64,000 nt of DNA. Origin: Halodesulfurarchaeum formicicum. Lineage in GTDB: Archaea > Halobacteriota > Halobacteria > Halobacteriales > Halobacteriaceae. The notes beneath the pieces are model-generated. The model had not been told where the DNA came from. It did not search any database and saw only the letters and a list, made by a program, of their open reading frames with translations. Positions 1 to 7,652 of this stretch are shown here, one piece after another. The DNA lies in NCBI RefSeq assembly GCF_001886955.1, contig NZ_CP016804.1:1302001-1366000 (forward strand), written 5' to 3'. The first letter of the stretch is position 1. Each line of letters opens with the position of its first letter. A program made the translations under genes and the position numbers.

Positions 1-853
1 CGCCCTCGGTCTCGAGAAGGTTGACGTGGAGCCAGTACTTCGCGAACTGGTGACCCGTGGCCGCCTCGCTCTGGGCGATCTCGTTCTCGTGATGGGGGAA
101 GACGAGATCCTGGCCGCCGACGTGGATGTCGATCGACTCGTCCAGGTGCGCCATACTCATCGCCGAGCACTCGATGTGCCAGCCCGGTCGGCCCTCGCCC
201 CAGGGGGCGTCCCAGATCTGGCCCTCGGCCTCGACTGCCGCCGGATCACCGTCGCGGTGCTCGGCGACGGTCTCGGGGTCCACGGGGCCGGCCTTCCAGA
301 GCGCGAAGTCCTGCGGGGCCTCCTTCTCGGCGCGTTCGGCTTCCGGCCCCTGGGATTCCATCGCTTCGAGGTTCTGGCCGGAGAGCTTGCCGTACTCGGG
401 GAACGAGGAGACGTCGAAGTACACGGACCCATTCGAGACGTACGCGTGGTCCCGTTCGATGAGTGCCTCGATGAGGTCGATGATCTCCGGAACGTGTTCG
501 GATACGCGAGGGTACACGGAGGCCCGTTTGAGGTTCAACCCGCGCATGTCCTCGATGACCGAGGAGATGTAGTGCATCGCCACTGACTGCTCGTCCCCAC
601 CCAACTCCTCACTCCCGACTCGGGCGACGATCTTCTCGTTCACGTCGGTGAAGTTCTCGACGTGTCGAACCGAGTAGCCCAGGTGTTCGAGCCATCGGTG
701 CATCACGTCGACTTGCACCCAGGAGCGTGCATGGCCCAGGTGGGCGTCGTCCGAGACCGTCAGCCCACAGTAGTAGAGCAGTACGGAGTCGGGGTCCTGC
801 GGCTCGAACGGTTCGCGCTCGCCGGTGAGCGTGTTCGTCACGGAAAGCGGCAT
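1..853 (-). CDS. cysS: Cysteinyl-tRNA synthetase, N-terminal part (gene runs off the left edge)
   Basis: Charges tRNA-Cys with cysteine in the cytosol. The reading frame starts at an ATG at 853 and stays open to base 1, giving 284 residues of a protein usually near 490. Residues 25-46 carry the class I start: the zinc cysteine C29 in YYCGLTV and the HIGH-type motif HLGH at 38-41. Further on are GWHIECSAM with another zinc-ligand cysteine and HHENEIAQSEA, both typical of CysRS. The KMSKS loop and anticodon-binding region lie outside the window. A TATA-like element at 880-885 sits 27-32 nt before the start, fitting a leaderless mRNA. Identity is certain; only completeness is unknown. Confidence 0.97.
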   Translation of the reverse strand, partial: MPLSVTNTLTGEREPFEPQDPDSVLLYYCGLTVSDDAHLGHARSWVQVDVMHRWLEHLGYSVRHVENFTDVNEKIVARVGSEELGGDEQSVAMHYISSVIEDMRGLNLKRASVYPRVSEHVPEIIDLIEALIERDHAYVSNGSVYFDVSSFPEYGKLSGQNLEAMESQGPEAERAEKEAPQDFALWKAGPVDPETVAEHRDGDPAAVEAEGQIWDAPWGEGRPGWHIECSAMSMAHLDESIDIHVGGQDLVFPHHENEIAQSEAATGHQFAKYWLHVNLLETEG

Positions 854-879
854 TGCGTGTGACTTGCTCGCCCGAACGG

Positions 880-885
880 TTTATC
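880..885 (-). promoter_or_regulatory. TATA-like element for cysS
   Basis: Reads GATAAA on the minus strand, 27-32 nt before the cysS ATG, the usual spacing for a haloarchaeal leaderless transcript. Confidence 0.5.
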
Positions 886-893
886 TCATACGG

Positions 894-1349
894 TCAGTCC
901 CTGTCCAAAACGTCCTCGACCAGCCGAAGCGCCGTCGGCCCGTCGCCCCGTGGAACCAGCACGACCGCGGCCTCGCCGACCGTGCCAGCACCCAGGACGG
1001 GAACGTCCGAGACCGAGAGGGCCCAGATGGCGTTCCCGAACCGCCCGGGATCGATATCACCTCGGAGGCTGATCGCCGTGGGCGACTCGGCCGCGGAGGC
1101 CTGTCCGAGGACGGTCACGCCTTTGTCGGTATTCCGTTCCATCCGGACCGAGACACGCGAGGTGTGGGGCTCCAGGGCCGGGAGTTCGTCTGCGTACCGA
1201 CGGAGCGCCGAGGCGACAGCGTCGGTTTCCCCAGCCACGTCGAGCTCGCGGGCCGCGGCCGTGTAGTTCAGGACCCCCGCTCGCAGGGCCCGCCGAAGGT
1301 ACGGTGTCCGGTCGACGGCACGACGGGTCTCGGCGGCGATCGATCCCAT
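894..1349 (-). CDS. Conserved haloarchaeal protein of unknown function (DUF7523-type)
   Basis: A 151-residue acidic soluble protein. The frame is open further upstream, but the ATG at 1349 (MGSIAAETRRAVDR) is preferred because the upstream extension is low-complexity and overlaps the next gene. The N-terminal half is helical (RALRAGVLNYTAAARELD, a possible HTH-like segment). The C-terminal half looks like a beta-rich ACT-like fold. No catalytic motif or membrane segment is visible. It lies between cysS and a membrane protein, all on the minus strand. I believe this is the family called DUF7523, but the name is from memory; the function is not known. Confidence 0.8.
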   Translation of the reverse strand: MGSIAAETRRAVDRTPYLRRALRAGVLNYTAAARELDVAGETDAVASALRRYADELPALEPHTSRVSVRMERNTDKGVTVLGQASAAESPTAISLRGDIDPGRFGNAIWALSVSDVPVLGAGTVGEAAVVLVPRGDGPTALRLVEDVLDRD

Positions 1350-1389
1350 ACCAGCCCAGCCGATCGAAGCGGACAAAAACGCGCCGAAA

Positions 1390-1992
1390 TCAGGTTTCGT
1401 CCGACTCGAAGGGGTCCCACTCGGCGAGATAGCCCCCGACACCAACGGCCATGATCGCGGCCGCAACGATCGAGGCGATGGCCGCGAGGGGGTTGACGAC
1501 GGCGAGCAGAATCACGACGAGGAGGAACGCCCCGGCCGCACCCAGCACGATAGGGTTTTCGAGGCGTTCGGTATCGAGTCCGAGCGGGAGCGTGCCGTCG
1601 GGTGACTGCTCGCTGTCGGTCTCGTGGTCGGCCTGGACAGTCGACTCGGAACTCGGTTCGGTCGATTCGGTCGCTTCAGCCGGGACGGCCTCGACGTCGA
1701 TGGTCGTTTTTTCCTGTCCGTAGCCGGCGGTGATTTCGAGTCGGCCGGTCCCCGCGGCGGCCTCCATGAACTGCAACTCGACGCGTCGCCACTCACCTTT
1801 CGGGACGAAGACGTGATGCTCCGTAATGGACCCGAGTGCGGCCAGGTCGTCGTCCGGATGGAAATGGATGTGGGTCGGTTTCCCGTGGTTCTCCAGAAGC
1901 AGCGCCATCGACTGGGAGGCTCGGACCGTCCGCTCGTCGGTCTCGACGGTGTTCAGTCCGTCGCGGTTGAGGTAGACGGTGAGCTCCCGCAC
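1390..1992 (-). CDS. Haloarchaeal membrane protein of unknown function (DUF7524-type)
   Basis: About 200 residues. A beta-rich N-terminal domain of about 100 residues (RELTVYLNRDGLNTV...) is followed by a Ser/Thr/Glu-rich linker and two closely spaced hydrophobic segments near residues 148-166 and 168-189, ending in a short acidic tail (WDPFESDET). This looks like a soluble domain tethered by a helical hairpin. The start is uncertain: GTG at 1992 is chosen because MRELTVYLNRDG looks like a natural N-terminus. Upstream GTG 2010 and TTG 2019 are also in frame. It follows the Trm112-like gene by about 33 nt and is probably cotranscribed. Function unknown. Confidence 0.75.
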   Translation of the reverse strand: MRELTVYLNRDGLNTVETDERTVRASQSMALLLENHGKPTHIHFHPDDDLAALGSITEHHVFVPKGEWRRVELQFMEAAAGTGRLEITAGYGQEKTTIDVEAVPAEATESTEPSSESTVQADHETDSEQSPDGTLPLGLDTERLENPIVLGAAGAFLLVVILLAVVNPLAAIASIVAAAIMAVGVGGYLAEWDPFESDET

Positions 1993-2025
1993 GAGTTTAC
2001 CTACGGCCACCCTGGTCAAAAAGGT

Positions 2026-2217
2026 TCAGGCGGAGGTCTCTCGCATATCCGGCGGAAGGAGGTTCGGGATCCCGTCCTCGATCGGGTAGACCGTCCCACA
2101 CTCCGTGCAGGTAAGCGACCCCGCCACGATCTCCCCGTCGTCTCGCGATTCCACTGAAAGTTCAAGTTCGGCCTTGTCCACCGGGCAACAGACGATGTCC
2201 ATGAGTTCTTCGTTCAC
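2026..2217 (-). CDS. Trm112-family methyltransferase-activating zinc protein
   Basis: A 63-residue protein starting at GTG 2217 (MNEELMDIVCCPVDK). Two cysteine pairs, C10/C11 and C37/C40 (TCTECG), followed by YPIEDGIPNLLP are the hallmarks of the Trm112/YcaR family. Archaeal Trm112 binds and stabilises several RNA and protein methyltransferases; this is known for Haloferax Trm112. An internal ATG six codons in would give a shorter product. GTG is favoured because it keeps the usual NEELMDI lead-in. It lies downstream of purA on the same strand. Confidence 0.85.
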   Translation of the reverse strand: MNEELMDIVCCPVDKAELELSVESRDDGEIVAGSLTCTECGTVYPIEDGIPNLLPPDMRETSA

Positions 2218-2278
2218 GACCCGTTCACCGACTGGATAATCGAGGGGGGTCGAAAAAAGGCTGCCGGGTACCGGCGAC

Positions 2279-3592
2279 TCAGGCGAAGGGGTCCTCGCGG
2301 ACGATGGCCGTCTCCCGCGCCGGGCCGAGCCCAAGTGTCACCGTCGGCACTCCCAGTTCGGACTCGATGTAGGAAACGTACTCCTGGGCGGCCGTCGGAA
2401 GCGCTTCGTATCCCTCCGCTGCGACCGCGTTCCAGTCGACGTCGGGCCAGCCCTCGAACGTCCGATAGACCGGTTCGCACTCGCCCCAGCGCTCGGTCGT
2501 CGCGGGCATCGTATACCGGGTCTCACCCTCGTGTTCGTACGCGTGGCCGACTTTGACTTCCTCGAGGCCGGCCAGCACGTCGAGGTGGTTGATCGCGAGG
2601 CCCGTGAAGCCGTTCGCTCGGGTCGCCGTGCGCAACATGGGCATGTCGAGGTAACCGACCCGACGCGGGCGACCGGTGACGGTGCCGTACTCGCCACCCT
2701 CATCGCGGATGTATTCGGCCAGGTCGCCGTCCAGTTCAGTGGGGAGCGGGCCGGTACCGACCCGGGAGAGATAGGCCTTGACGACACCGATCACGTCCCC
2801 CTGACCGACGGTGGTCACGCCGAGCCCGGAACCGGTCGCCGCGTAGCCGGCGGTCGGGTTCGAGGAGGTGACGTAGGGGTAGATCCCGTGATCGATGTCC
2901 AGCGAGGTACCCTGGGCCCCTTCGAGCATGACCTGATCGCCCGCCTGGACGCGCTCGTCGAGGAATTCGCCGGCGTTGACGGCCAGCCCCTCCGATTTGA
3001 TCCGGTCACCGAAGGCTTTGTACTCCTCGTAAAGCGCCTCGACATCGAACGCTTCGTCGGCCTCACCGTCGTAAACCTCCTCGTAGAGCGCGCGTTTCTG
3101 CGGGACGACGTACTCCAGGCGGTCTCGGAGCACAGCGGGGTCGAGCAGGTCACCGACACGAATGCCACGGCGACCCGCCTTGTCCTCGTAGGTGGGCCCG
3201 ATGCCACGACCGGTCGTGCCGGCCGCAAGATCGGAGTCGGATTTTGCGGACTCCTCGATACCGTCGATGGCCCGATGATAGGGCATGATCACGTGGGCGC
3301 GCTTTGCGAGCCGCACGTCGGGATCCAGCCCCTGTTCGCGGAGCTGGTCGACCTCGTCGAAGAACGTTCGGGGGTTGATCACGACGCCGTTGCCCAGCAC
3401 GCCGATCTTGCCCCGGACCGCGCCGCTTGGAACCAGGGAGAGTTTGTACTCCTCGTCCCCGTCGACCACGGTGTGCCCCGCGTTGTCCCCGCCCTGATAC
3501 CGTACCACGACGTCGGCTCGTTCGCCCAGCAGGTCGACGACCCGGCCCTTCCCTTCGTCGCCGAGCTGCGCCCCGACGATCGTCACAGTCAT
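2279..3592 (-). CDS. purA: Adenylosuccinate synthetase
   Basis: Catalyses IMP + Asp + GTP to adenylosuccinate, the first committed step to AMP. The product is 437 residues, normal length. GDEGKG at residues 11-16 is the GTP/IMP loop containing the catalytic Asp; YQGGDNAGHTV follows at about 37, and GTTGRGIGP and the C-terminal GLGPARE region are present. ATG 3592 is chosen because it gives the canonical MTVTIVGAQLGDEGKG. The frame is open for 43 more codons upstream, but that stretch is non-family sequence over the promoter. A TATA-like box lies at 3617-3623. purB, the next enzyme, is 45 kb away. Confidence 0.97.
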   Translation of the reverse strand: MTVTIVGAQLGDEGKGRVVDLLGERADVVVRYQGGDNAGHTVVDGDEEYKLSLVPSGAVRGKIGVLGNGVVINPRTFFDEVDQLREQGLDPDVRLAKRAHVIMPYHRAIDGIEESAKSDSDLAAGTTGRGIGPTYEDKAGRRGIRVGDLLDPAVLRDRLEYVVPQKRALYEEVYDGEADEAFDVEALYEEYKAFGDRIKSEGLAVNAGEFLDERVQAGDQVMLEGAQGTSLDIDHGIYPYVTSSNPTAGYAATGSGLGVTTVGQGDVIGVVKAYLSRVGTGPLPTELDGDLAEYIRDEGGEYGTVTGRPRRVGYLDMPMLRTATRANGFTGLAINHLDVLAGLEEVKVGHAYEHEGETRYTMPATTERWGECEPVYRTFEGWPDVDWNAVAAEGYEALPTAAQEYVSYIESELGVPTVTLGLGPARETAIVREDPFA

Positions 3593-3616
3593 ACCCAGGG
3601 ATTTCGACCCCCGGGG

Positions 3617-3623
3617 TAAACTT
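3617..3623 (-). promoter_or_regulatory. TATA-like element for purA
   Basis: Reads AAGTTTA on the minus strand, 25-31 nt before the purA ATG. The 222-nt interval 3593-3814 is a divergent promoter region between purA and the winged-helix gene; no other feature was seen in it. Confidence 0.5.
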
Positions 3624-3781
3624 ATTACGGAACGTTCGGGCCCACGAGTCCAACGGCAGACCTGACAGACGGGCAGCATGCCGCCGAAGCAGCAAGTGAA
3701 AAATCCGTCACATGTTACCACCCGAAGCGTTATGCGTGCGGGCCGCTAACGTGGGAATACTGGTCGCTTTGGACGGCAAGG

Positions 3782-3787
3782 TTTAAA
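3782..3787 (+). promoter_or_regulatory. TATA-like element for the winged-helix gene
   Basis: TTTAAA, 28-33 nt before the ATG at 3815 and 23-28 nt before an ATG at 3810 that opens a two-codon mini-ORF (see findings). Confidence 0.6.
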
Positions 3788-3814
3788 TCCACCTACGACA
3801 AGTTAACAAATGGC

Positions 3815-4120
3815 ATGATAGATCGCCTGGCCAAAGAGGTCGATATGCTAGAGCGCCATCTGCAGGTTCTGAAGATGGTCATCGAGAGCGAACCCATCGG
3901 GATCGTGAAGATGTCGAACGAAACCGGCTATCCCCATCACAAGGTGCGATATTCACTGCGGGTACTCGAAGAGGAGAACCTCATCGAGCCGTCGAGTCAG
4001 GGCGCCATCACGACGGAGGACACCGCGGACTTCGTGGAAGACCTCGACGGCGAGATCGAGGAGATCATGGAGAAACTCGAAGCGATGAAGATCGATTCGG
4101 TCCCCGAAGCAGCCGAGTAG
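3815..4120 (+). CDS. Small winged-helix transcriptional regulator (haloarchaeal)
   Basis: 101 residues. An N-terminal helix (residues 1-20) leads into a winged helix: VIESEPIGIVKMSNETGYPHH and VRYSLRVLEEENLIEPS supply the HTH and wing. A Glu/Asp-rich C-terminal helix (EDLDGEIEEIMEKLEAMK) probably dimerises. It resembles archaeal predicted regulators that read out as one small HTH domain plus helix. Starts at ATG 3815 behind a good TATA box. Its stop codon is only 2 nt from the stop of the converging 4123-6273 gene. Target genes are not evident. Confidence 0.85.
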   Translation: MIDRLAKEVDMLERHLQVLKMVIESEPIGIVKMSNETGYPHHKVRYSLRVLEEENLIEPSSQGAITTEDTADFVEDLDGEIEEIMEKLEAMKIDSVPEAAE

Positions 4121-4122
4121 CC

Positions 4123-6273
4123 CTAGAGTTTGGGCACGGTCACGTGGAACGTTTCGCTCCGGTCCTCGATCAGACCGAGGTGGAAGCCACTTCCCCCGTC
4201 CGGCTTGACGTAACTCGCTTTCTCGTTCCGACTGAACAGCCCGCCAGAGGAAGCGGCTGATTCTGCGCTTTCGAGTGCCTGCGGTTCGAAGAAGCTCGCA
4301 GTGACGTAGAAGGCACCCGCAAGCGAGTCGACGGCTCCCCCGACGGCACGCGCCCCGTCAAGAAGTGTCTCGAGCTCCTCGCCCTGAACGGGGTTTCGCC
4401 CCTCGTTGTACGCCGCGACGGCGAGGGGATTGCCCATCCGATCCCGCATGACGATGGCAAACTCCTCCTGAGCGCCCGACTCCGGATCGACGGTCACCGA
4501 GCCGTCGAACTCGACGCGATCGATCTGCGGAATCGCCTCGAAGAGTTCGCCCATCGCCGAGTCGGCCTCCAGATCGAGCAGTTCGTACGGGAACTCCCGG
4601 AGCAACCAGGAGACGAATCGGAACGCACCGGTCCCCTCCAAAAATGGCCGGTAGGCCTGGCCGTCGACCTGGGCGGACTCGCTCTCGAACTGCGTGTGAT
4701 GTTCGAGTTGCAGGTTCGCGTTGATCGCATCCTGATCGGCCTCGGCGATGGCCTCCAGGGTCGGTTTGCCCTTGGACTCGTACCTGACAAAGAGATTCGT
4801 CCCGGCCAGGGCTGTCGCCGGGTCGATGTCGCCAGTGCCACCAGCCGCTGGTGGGGCCCCACCGGCCTCCAGTTCTTCGACACGGGCCTGCAGTTCGTCG
4901 CGTTCGCTTCGAACATCGGCCAGTTCCTCCTCGAGGCGGGCCCGCTCGGACCGGGCCTCTTCGAGTTCAGCTTCGAGGGATTCCCGCTGGGATTCGGCCG
5001 ACTCCAGTCGCTCTTCGAGGTGCTCGATCCGCTCGTCTCGCTTTTCCAGGGCCGCTTCGAGCTTTTTCCGCTGGGGGGTGTTCGAACCGGTGGCAGCCCG
5101 GTTTGTCGTACCGGTCGAAGAAGCGCGGGACACCGATCCCGATTGTCCCGTCGGCCGCTCCGACTGGCGGTTCTCTGAATCGGCTGCCTGTGACGTGGCG
5201 GCGCCGCCCGTGTTCGCTTCCGCTTCGGAATCGACCGGTTCGGTTTCGTCCGGATCGAGCGCGGGAATGGCACGAGTCCGCCGCCACTCCGCCTCTGCGC
5301 GGAACATCCGATCGAGGTTCGAGTCCGCGTCGGCTTCGACGGCGGACTCCGAACGTGGGTCCGACGCCGTCTCGGTCGACGGCTCTTCCGGCTCGGGATC
5401 TGTTTCCCGCTCGGTCGCGGCGGCGTTCGGTGTTCCAGTACTCGGTGACGGGCCAGCTTCCGGCTCAGGGTCGGCCGGCGGCTCGGTTTCCGACGGCGAA
5501 CTCGACCCCTGCGGAGGTGAGTCACTCACGTCAGCGGTACTGCCGGACCCCGCGGCGCTCGATTCTGCCTCCGCTGGTGACTCCGAGGACGTAGAATCCT
5601 CCTCGCTGCCCTGGTCCTCCTCTGGCGGTGACTCGGTCGATTCGGTGTCCGGGGCCGACACAGCGGGTTCATCGTCCGGAGAATCTGTGGCCGCAGCGGT
5701 CGCGGTGTCCGTCGCCGCCCCGGTCGCGGTGGTCGCCGGCTCCGGAATCTCCGTGATCGTCATGGAGACGTCCATGACCTCGTACAGTCCAACTTCGTCC
5801 GCGGCAAGTTCGTAAGCCTTCTCGCTGGTCTCCAGGCGACCGCTCTCTCCGATGAAGGCGGCGGCCCGCCGGGTCCCGCCGTAGTAGACGAGGTAGTAAT
5901 CCCCGCTGAGGACGTTCTCCGAGAGTTCGACGTAGCCGGTGAAGTTGGCCTCCGAAAGGGTGCGATCTGCCTCCGCCAGTGGCGTGTCCTCGGTGAAGTA
6001 CCGCGCCCGTGGCTGCCCACCGCGCTCCTGCATCGCGAACAACAGCGGCAGGGAGTCGTGCGGTGCCGCATACACCGTCCCCGATTCCTCGAAGGCCGAA
6101 AGCGAGCCCTCGAAGACGCCGATGACCCGACCGTTCAGCATGAAAAGCCAGGTGTCCCCGGCGACCACCGCGCCGGTGTGATCGTGATCGGAAAGTTCGG
6201 AAAGGCCCCCCATCCCGCCGGAGAACGGTCGAGAATCCCAGGATCGAACCTGATCGACCGTGCGTGAGTGCAT
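4123..6273 (-). CDS. Large acidic coiled-coil protein, DUF7527-type, haloarchaeal
   Basis: 716 residues in four parts. Residues 1-180 form a globular beta-rich domain (TWLFMLNGRVIGVFEGSL; GTRRAAAFIGESG). Residues about 180-400 are a low-complexity Ser/Thr/Glu/Pro/Asp linker. Residues about 405-478 are a charged coiled coil (RLESAESQRESLEAELEEAR). Residues 490-716 form a C-terminal globular domain (LAVAAYNEGRNPV; AGAFYVTASFFEP). There is no signal peptide or membrane helix, so it is cytosolic. ATG 6273 (MHSRTVDQVRSWD) is preferred to a TTG two codons upstream. A TATA-like box at 6297-6304 fits this start. I associate the C-terminal domain with the family called DUF7527 in current databases; function unknown. 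Confidence 0.8.
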   Translation of the reverse strand: MHSRTVDQVRSWDSRPFSGGMGGLSELSDHDHTGAVVAGDTWLFMLNGRVIGVFEGSLSAFEESGTVYAAPHDSLPLLFAMQERGGQPRARYFTEDTPLAEADRTLSEANFTGYVELSENVLSGDYYLVYYGGTRRAAAFIGESGRLETSEKAYELAADEVGLYEVMDVSMTITEIPEPATTATGAATDTATAAATDSPDDEPAVSAPDTESTESPPEEDQGSEEDSTSSESPAEAESSAAGSGSTADVSDSPPQGSSSPSETEPPADPEPEAGPSPSTGTPNAAATERETDPEPEEPSTETASDPRSESAVEADADSNLDRMFRAEAEWRRTRAIPALDPDETEPVDSEAEANTGGAATSQAADSENRQSERPTGQSGSVSRASSTGTTNRAATGSNTPQRKKLEAALEKRDERIEHLEERLESAESQRESLEAELEEARSERARLEEELADVRSERDELQARVEELEAGGAPPAAGGTGDIDPATALAGTNLFVRYESKGKPTLEAIAEADQDAINANLQLEHHTQFESESAQVDGQAYRPFLEGTGAFRFVSWLLREFPYELLDLEADSAMGELFEAIPQIDRVEFDGSVTVDPESGAQEEFAIVMRDRMGNPLAVAAYNEGRNPVQGEELETLLDGARAVGGAVDSLAGAFYVTASFFEPQALESAESAASSGGLFSRNEKASYVKPDGGSGFHLGLIEDRSETFHVTVPKL

Positions 6274-6296
6274 ACCCAACCGAAGGGAGCATGCCG

Positions 6297-6304
6297 GTAA
6301 AAAG
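6297..6304 (-). promoter_or_regulatory. TATA-like element for the DUF7527-type gene
   Basis: Reads CTTTTTAC on the minus strand, 24-31 nt before the ATG at 6273. Confidence 0.5.
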
Positions 6305-6384
6305 ACTTTCCCGAGCCGTCAGTGTGGGTACCGATGGAAAATTGCGATCGGGTGTCCGTTTGGGGAAGAGAGCTATTGGGTAAT

Positions 6385-6663
6385 TTACAGCTTCTCCTCG
6401 GCGTCTTCGGCGAGCTCCGCCATGCGCTTGGAGAGTCGGCCGGCCGAGCTAAACTCGTCCTCGCTCATCGCCGACGCCAGGGCGTTGCCGAGAACGAAGA
6501 CGGCGTGTTTGTGCTCGCTTTTGGACTTGTGGACGTGTGAGGGATCCACGTCGAGTTCCTCGTAGGGCTCGAAGTGCTCGGCGTTGATCTCCTCGAAGCC
6601 GGCAAACCGGTCCTTGATGTGGACCATCTCCTCGTGGAGCTCCAGCAGTTCGTCTTTGTGCAT
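6385..6663 (-). CDS. UPF0058 family protein
   Basis: 92 residues, mostly helical. The MHKDELLELHEEMVHIKD start and the block HKSKSEHKHAVFVLGNAL are typical of the UPF0058 family, a conserved archaeal family with conserved histidines but no established function. Histidines at about residues 1-15 and 43-53 could bind metal (inference). A TATA-like TTAAAAG lies at 6692-6698. It sits alone between two other single minus-strand genes. Confidence 0.9.
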   Translation of the reverse strand: MHKDELLELHEEMVHIKDRFAGFEEINAEHFEPYEELDVDPSHVHKSKSEHKHAVFVLGNALASAMSEDEFSSAGRLSKRMAELAEDAEEKL

Positions 6664-6691
6664 AATTACTCGAAGTTGAGGAGGTTGCAGG

Positions 6692-6698
6692 TTAAAAG
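6692..6698 (-). promoter_or_regulatory. TATA-like element for the UPF0058 gene
   Basis: Reads CTTTTAA on the minus strand, 29-35 nt before the ATG at 6663. Confidence 0.5.
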
Positions 6699-6728
6699 TC
6701 TCTCGGGGTCCCAGGCGGCTACACGCCC

Positions 6729-6941
6729 CTAGAAGACGTACTCGTCCTCGTGGCCCATCATCCCCTCGTCCTCGAACCCGCCTTCCTCCTCTTCGATCGG
6801 GCCGGATGTCTTGTAGGCCTTGATACCCGCGGACAGTAGCTGTTCGATCGCCTCTTCCTGGCTCAGGAACTCCCCCTGGTCGACGAGCTGAGCGATCTGC
6901 ATCTCGATGTGGTCGGGGACGTTGATTTCCACCGTCGGCAT
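6729..6941 (-). CDS. Ribbon-helix-helix (CopG-like) small protein, DUF7120-type
   Basis: 70 residues. The start MPTVEINVPDHIEMQIAQLVDQGEFLSQ followed by EEAIEQLLSAGIKAYK has the beta-strand/helix/helix pattern of RHH DNA-binding proteins. The tail is strongly acidic (IEEEEGGFEDEG), common in haloarchaeal small regulators. No toxin partner is adjacent, so a chromosomal RHH regulator is more likely than an antitoxin. The DUF7120 name is from memory. A CTTAAGA box lies at 6970-6976. Confidence 0.8.
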   Translation of the reverse strand: MPTVEINVPDHIEMQIAQLVDQGEFLSQEEAIEQLLSAGIKAYKTSGPIEEEEGGFEDEGMMGHEDEYVF

Positions 6942-6969
6942 CTATCGAGCGGGTTTGGCCCCCTCCCTT

Positions 6970-6976
6970 CTTAAGA
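6970..6976 (-). promoter_or_regulatory. TATA-like element for the RHH gene
   Basis: TCTTAAG on the minus strand, 29-35 nt before the ATG at 6941. Confidence 0.5.
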
Positions 6977-7052
6977 CTGACGGGCCCCCAACAGGCATCG
7001 ATGCCATCGCCTGGACCACAAGGGACTAATCCGAGCCCCCGATAGTCGCCGT

Positions 7053-7649
7053 ATGGCTGTGAGGGACGTGACCGGCCTCTACGCGGAATTCGGGGCGGAC
7101 CGGCTTCCGCCGGGCCAGCACCGAACCGATGAGTTCCCGGTCTTCACGAAAGGCGACACGCCCGATGTCGATCGGGAGACACTCACCCTCGAAATCACCG
7201 GGGCCGTCGCCACCGAGCGGACCTTCGACTGGGAGGCGTTTGCGGACTTGCCCACGGAGACACAGCGCCAGGATGTCCACTGTGTCACGGGCTGGAGTTC
7301 CTTCGACCACGAGTTCACGGGTGTCCCCGTTCCCGCGCTCGCGGATCGGATCGACATCGATCCGGCGGCGACACACGTCCTGTTCCACGCGGCGGATGGC
7401 TACACGACCGACCTGCCACTTTCGGCGGTGATGCGCCAGGAGGTGCTCCTGGCCTTCGAACACGAGGGGTCCCCCCTCGAACGAGAACACGGCGGACCAC
7501 TCCGGGTCGTCACACCCCACAAATACGCCTACAAGGGCGCGAAGTGGCTCACTGGCATCGAATTCAGTACCGAACCCATCCGGGGCTACTGGGAGCAGCG
7601 GGGGTACTCCGTCTCTGCCGACCCCTGGGCCGAGGACCGGTACAGCTGA
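7053..7649 (+). CDS. Sulfite-oxidase-fold molybdopterin protein (YedY/MsrP-like), cytosolic
   Basis: 198 residues covering the Oxidored_molyb (SUOX) fold. QDVHCVTGWSS (C77) matches the conserved Cys that ligates Mo through its thiolate. HAADGYTTDLPLSAV and TPHKYAYKGAKWLTGIEF are further family blocks. No Tat signal or membrane helix is visible, so unlike MsrP/YedY it is predicted cytosolic. Its stop is 3 nt from menF, so it is probably the first gene of the men operon. The substrate cannot be read from sequence. A second, shorter paralogue is at 27927-28457. Confidence 0.88.
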   Translation: MAVRDVTGLYAEFGADRLPPGQHRTDEFPVFTKGDTPDVDRETLTLEITGAVATERTFDWEAFADLPTETQRQDVHCVTGWSSFDHEFTGVPVPALADRIDIDPAATHVLFHAADGYTTDLPLSAVMRQEVLLAFEHEGSPLEREHGGPLRVVTPHKYAYKGAKWLTGIEFSTEPIRGYWEQRGYSVSADPWAEDRYS

Positions 7650-7652
7650 CCC

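Noticed and set aside
3593-3721. 43-codon upstream extension of purA
   Set aside because: Would add cysteine- and Gly-rich non-family sequence and run through the TATA-like box; MTVTIVGAQLGDEGKG is the natural N-terminus.
6729-6941. CopG-type antitoxin of a toxin-antitoxin pair
   Set aside because: No toxin-sized gene is adjacent; the neighbours are UPF0058 and a divergent molybdoprotein with separate promoters.
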